Shown here: piece after piece, positions 5,385-7,230 of the stretch | Layout of the letters: each line of letters starts with the position of its first letter | How positions within the stretch are numbered: the first letter of the stretch is position 1 | Assembly (NCBI GenBank): GCA_003644175.1 | Contig: QNBS01000119.1 | Coordinates: 1-7,230, forward strand | Source of the DNA: Planctomycetota bacterium | GTDB lineage: Bacteria > Planctomycetota > Phycisphaerae > Sedimentisphaerales > Anaerohalosphaeraceae | DNA: 7,230 nt | Reading direction: 5' to 3' | Notes under the pieces: generated by a model | Told to the model about the DNA's origin: nothing | Databases searched by the model: none | The model's input: only the letters and a program-made list of their open reading frames with translations | Translations under genes and position numbers: made by a program

Positions 5385-6485
5385 ATGAGATTATTATTGA
5401 CTTTACTTGCTTTCCTGCCGGCCTCCTGCGCCGTCGATTCTCAGGAAGACGCATCGGCCGACGCCGAAATCACAACATATCACGGAACAAGCGACGCTTC
5501 CGGGGCTGTCTTTATAACCGAAGACTCCTTTGTCGTCGCCGACGACGAAAACAACACACTCAAAATCTACAGGACAGACAATCCGGGCCAACCGCTTTTT
5601 TCATACGATATGTCGTCCTTTCTGGCCGTGGCGCCCGACCATCCCGAAGCGGATATCGAAGCCGCCGCCAGGGTAGGCGACCGCATTTACTGGATCACCT
5701 CACACGGCCGAAACAAGAACGGCAAACTCCGTCCGAACCGCTATCGTTTTTTCGCAACAACTCTCACCCGCACGTCGAAAACCGCTGCAATCGCGCCGGC
5801 AGGCAGGCCCTGTCTGGACCTTCTGCGGCAAATGCTAAGGACCCCCTGGGCCGGGACCCTGGGCCTCGACGACGCCACCGGCCTGGATGAGCCCTGGCTA
5901 AAGAAAAAAGACCGCGAAAAACTCGCTCCCAAGAGGCAGGGATTAAACATCGAAGCACTGGCGGCGACCCCCGACGGCAAGACGCTCTACATCGGCTTTC
6001 GCAACCCCCGTCCATTTGGCCCGGTCGCCAAGAGGCGGCATGCCCTCGTCGTTGGGCTGACAAACGCCCCGGCGGTTGTCGAAAAAGGCGTCCCGGCCGC
6101 TTTCGGCGAGCCGATTCTGTGGGACCTCGCCGGCCTGGGCCTCCGCAGCATGGAGTATTCGCCGCGCCACAGCGCCTTCTTTTTCATCGCCGGCCCACAC
6201 GACCAGGCGGCGGCCTTCGCCCTGTATCGCTGGTCCGGCAATAGAGAAGACCCGCCCCAATTGCTGCGTAAAATCGTCGCAGCCAACTTCACGCCCGAAG
6301 CGCTCATGCCCATGCGCAATTCCGACAAGCTGCTCATCCTCAGCGACGATGGAACGCTGCCCGTACGAATATCACACCCCTCCGAATGCCTGCCCGGCGA
6401 GCTGATCGACAGCCGAACATGCCTAAACAAACACCTCATCGACCCCAAAAAAAAGACATTCCGAGCGATGTACATACAACCGTAG
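5385..6485 (+). CDS. Exported DUF3616 (beta-propeller-like) protein
   Basis: A 366-residue secreted protein with DUF3616 features; its substrate is unknown. Residues 1-16 (MRLLLTLLAFLPASCA) are a short signal peptide. Cys15 could be lipidated, but the Pro at -3 is a poor lipobox, so cleavage after SCA by signal peptidase I is equally possible. The body shows the repeated blade-like motifs of the family: TSDASGAVF (35-43), VVADDENNTLKIYR (50-63), DIEAAA (90-95), ITSHGRNKNGK (104-114), NIEALAATPDGKTLYIGFRN (188-207), SMEYSP (255-260), PEALMPM (304-310) and LILSDDG (317-323). The recurrent acidic positions and the HGRNKNG loop could form a metal or ligand site at the propeller centre, as an inference. 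It is transcribed divergently from mltA. The TAG stop lies within the first unit of a palindromic repeat array, so the last codons may have been changed by repeat insertion. Confidence 0.78.
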   Translation: MRLLLTLLAFLPASCAVDSQEDASADAEITTYHGTSDASGAVFITEDSFVVADDENNTLKIYRTDNPGQPLFSYDMSSFLAVAPDHPEADIEAAARVGDRIYWITSHGRNKNGKLRPNRYRFFATTLTRTSKTAAIAPAGRPCLDLLRQMLRTPWAGTLGLDDATGLDEPWLKKKDREKLAPKRQGLNIEALAATPDGKTLYIGFRNPRPFGPVAKRRHALVVGLTNAPAVVEKGVPAAFGEPILWDLAGLGLRSMEYSPRHSAFFFIAGPHDQAAAFALYRWSGNREDPPQLLRKIVAANFTPEALMPMRNSDKLLILSDDGTLPVRISHPSECLPGELIDSRTCLNKHLIDPKKKTFRAMYIQP

Positions 6486-6588
6486 GGGCGACCCCATGTG
6501 GTCGCCCTCTTCTCCCGACCCCATGTGGTCGCCCTCTTCTCCCGACCCCATGTGGTCGCCCTCTTCTCCCGACTGCATGCAGTCGCCC
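6482..6588 (+). repeat. 27-base tandem array of REP-like palindromes
   Basis: Three near-identical 27-base units begin at 6489, 6516 and 6543. A diverged fourth core lies at 6570-6585. The array is headed by GTAGGGGCGACC at 6482. Each core is an inverted repeat: units 1-3 read CGACCCCATGTGGTCG (one mismatched pair), unit 4 reads CGACTGCATGCAGTCG, a perfect 16-base palindrome. A CTCTTCTC spacer separates the units. The GTAGGGGCGACC...GGTCGCCC form resembles intergenic REP-type palindromes known from several phyla and often linked to REP-associated transposases; that link is from general knowledge. The array provides the DUF3616 stop codon and could fold in the mRNA as a 3' hairpin that slows decay or weakens transcription, although no T-tract is present. 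Confidence 0.8.
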
Positions 6589-6599
6589 TTTCAGGCTTT

Positions 6600-7028
6600 A
6601 TGCAATGTAATGATTGTCAACTCAGGCGGGCAGAAGAATCGTACCGGTACGCCGCCGTATTTCCCGAAGGAAGAACTCCGCTTAACACAACATTCGAAAA
6701 CAACATATTCTACTTTGAAGGTAAGGGAAAATGGGGCGTTAACGCCGAAGGGATTAATACGGTATTTCGCAATAATCTCTACTTCAACATTTCCCCCCAT
6801 AAGTCGGAAACCGCTCCAATATCCGCCGATCCAATGTTCATCAAGCCCGGCATTGCAGGCGCCGATATTGATTTAAAAACCATGAATGCCCTGCGGGGAT
6901 ATCGACTCAGGCCCGGCTCGCCATGCATAGACACAGGCGTCAAAATCAAAAATCACGGCCGAAAAGACCTCCTCGGCGCCAAGGCGCCGATCAGAAAAGC
7001 GGACATCGGCGCATTCGAGCGAGATTGA
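6600..7028 (+). pseudogene. 5'-truncated beta-helix protein with choice-of-anchor Q-like C-terminus
   Basis: An open frame of 142 codons from the ATG at 6600 encodes the C-terminal end of a secreted right-handed beta-helix protein. Visible are paired beta-helix rungs NTTFENNIFYF and NTVFRNNLYFN, an ADPMF turn, YRLRPGSPCIDTG and the terminal DIGAFE. The sequence from ADPMF to GAFE matches the 'choice-of-anchor Q' pattern common at the end of such proteins. There is no signal peptide, only a weak CAGG ribosome site, and complete family members usually have several hundred more residues. The frame also runs backwards into the palindromic array (GTG at 6498), giving a meaningless repetitive leader. 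The gene has most likely lost its 5' part by the rearrangement that placed the array here. No gene is visible between 7029 and the right edge on the plus strand. Confidence 0.7.
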
Positions 7029-7122
7029 AGAATAAACAGGCTGTTATCTGTCGCATTATCCGGATGAGCCGTTTTTCTTTATCTGGCCGGCCCTGATAGT
7101 CACATCCGGGCATTTATGTTCT

Positions 7123-7230
7123 TTATACTACGTGATATACGTACTCATGGCGGGACAATTTTGGCTTGGGCCTGGACATTAAGCTGTCCCACTTAAGGGC
7201 TTCAAGATATGCGGCGAGGACAAGAACGAC
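7123..7230 (-). CDS. Partial open frame entering from the right edge
   Basis: A minus-strand frame of 35 codons is open from the window edge to a TAA at 7123-7125. It reads LAAYLEALKWDSLMSRPKPK then LSRHEYVYHVV. The internal segment from the Met at 7179 has a loose likeness to the start of REP-associated transposases (M-S-R-P-x, then Y-x-Y-H-V), ending early at the TAA. It may instead be the C-terminus of an unidentified gene from outside the window, or chance. The rest of 7029-7122 holds an ATCCGGAT palindrome and a GGCCGGCC site, and no clear terminator. Confidence 0.25.
   Translation of the reverse strand, partial: VVLVLAAYLEALKWDSLMSRPKPKLSRHEYVYHVV

Noticed and set aside
6482..6588. CRISPR array
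   Set aside because: The units are contiguous 27-base tandem copies with identical short spacers, not repeats separated by unique spacers; no cas gene is near.
6496..6876. A second repetitive plus-strand frame encoding a PCGRPLLPT-like or MWSPSSPD-like protein
   Set aside because: The periodic peptide is only a translation of the palindromic DNA array; the 9-residue period equals the 27-base unit and has no other support.
7060..7078. Possible terminator after the beta-helix remnant (GGATGAGCCGTTTTT)
   Set aside because: Only three base pairs of stem precede the T-run; not a credible hairpin.

Overview
The window looks like a piece of chromosome from a diderm bacterium of moderately high GC. 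An MltA-type lytic transglycosylase with a lipobox implies peptidoglycan and a lipoprotein system. A DUF3616 protein, a beta-helix fragment with a choice-of-anchor Q-like C-terminus and GTAGGGGCGACC-type intergenic palindromes together suggest a planctomycete or a related lineage. That assignment is an inference, not a demonstrated fact.

There are two kinds of DNA here. Positions 1-1719 and 3949-7028 are GC-rich (sample counts: 43 of 60 bases at 4081-4140, 35 of 60 at 5941-6000). Positions 1890-3780 are AT-rich (22 of 60 at 1921-1980, 18 of 60 at 3421-3480) and carry a type II restriction-modification system that was probably acquired by transfer.

Layout. At 21-1719, on the minus strand, three tightly packed genes encode two different DUF488 proteins and a dual-OB-domain protein. 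They are joined by a 4-base ATGA overlap and a 2-base gap. At 1725-1847 lies a previously easy-to-miss remnant of a REP-associated (Y1) transposase, truncated just in front of the DUF488 operon. At 1918-3779, on the minus strand, an adenine methyltransferase gene is followed 14 bases later by a restriction endonuclease closely resembling EcoRV, including its catalytic residues and its DNA-recognition loop. Its predicted target is GATATC. A short terminator follows. At 3792-3948 there is a probable gene remnant ending in TAA directly before the methyltransferase.

At 3949-5172 (minus) is the MltA lipoprotein and at 5385-6485 (plus) an exported DUF3616 protein. They diverge from a shared 212-base region that carries one good sigma-70-like promoter in each direction. 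The DUF3616 stop codon lies inside a 27-base tandem repeat array with REP-like palindromic cores (6482-6588). The fourth unit shows compensatory base changes that keep the hairpin. After it comes the C-terminal end of a beta-helix protein that has lost its start (6600-7028). The last 200 bases hold no clear gene except a short minus-strand frame running in from the right edge.

Taken together, 21-3779 reads as a small defence-like island: a restriction-modification pair beside a DUF488/DUF488/dual-OB cassette of unknown biochemical function. It is bounded by transposase and gene debris and inserted beside housekeeping cell-envelope genes.
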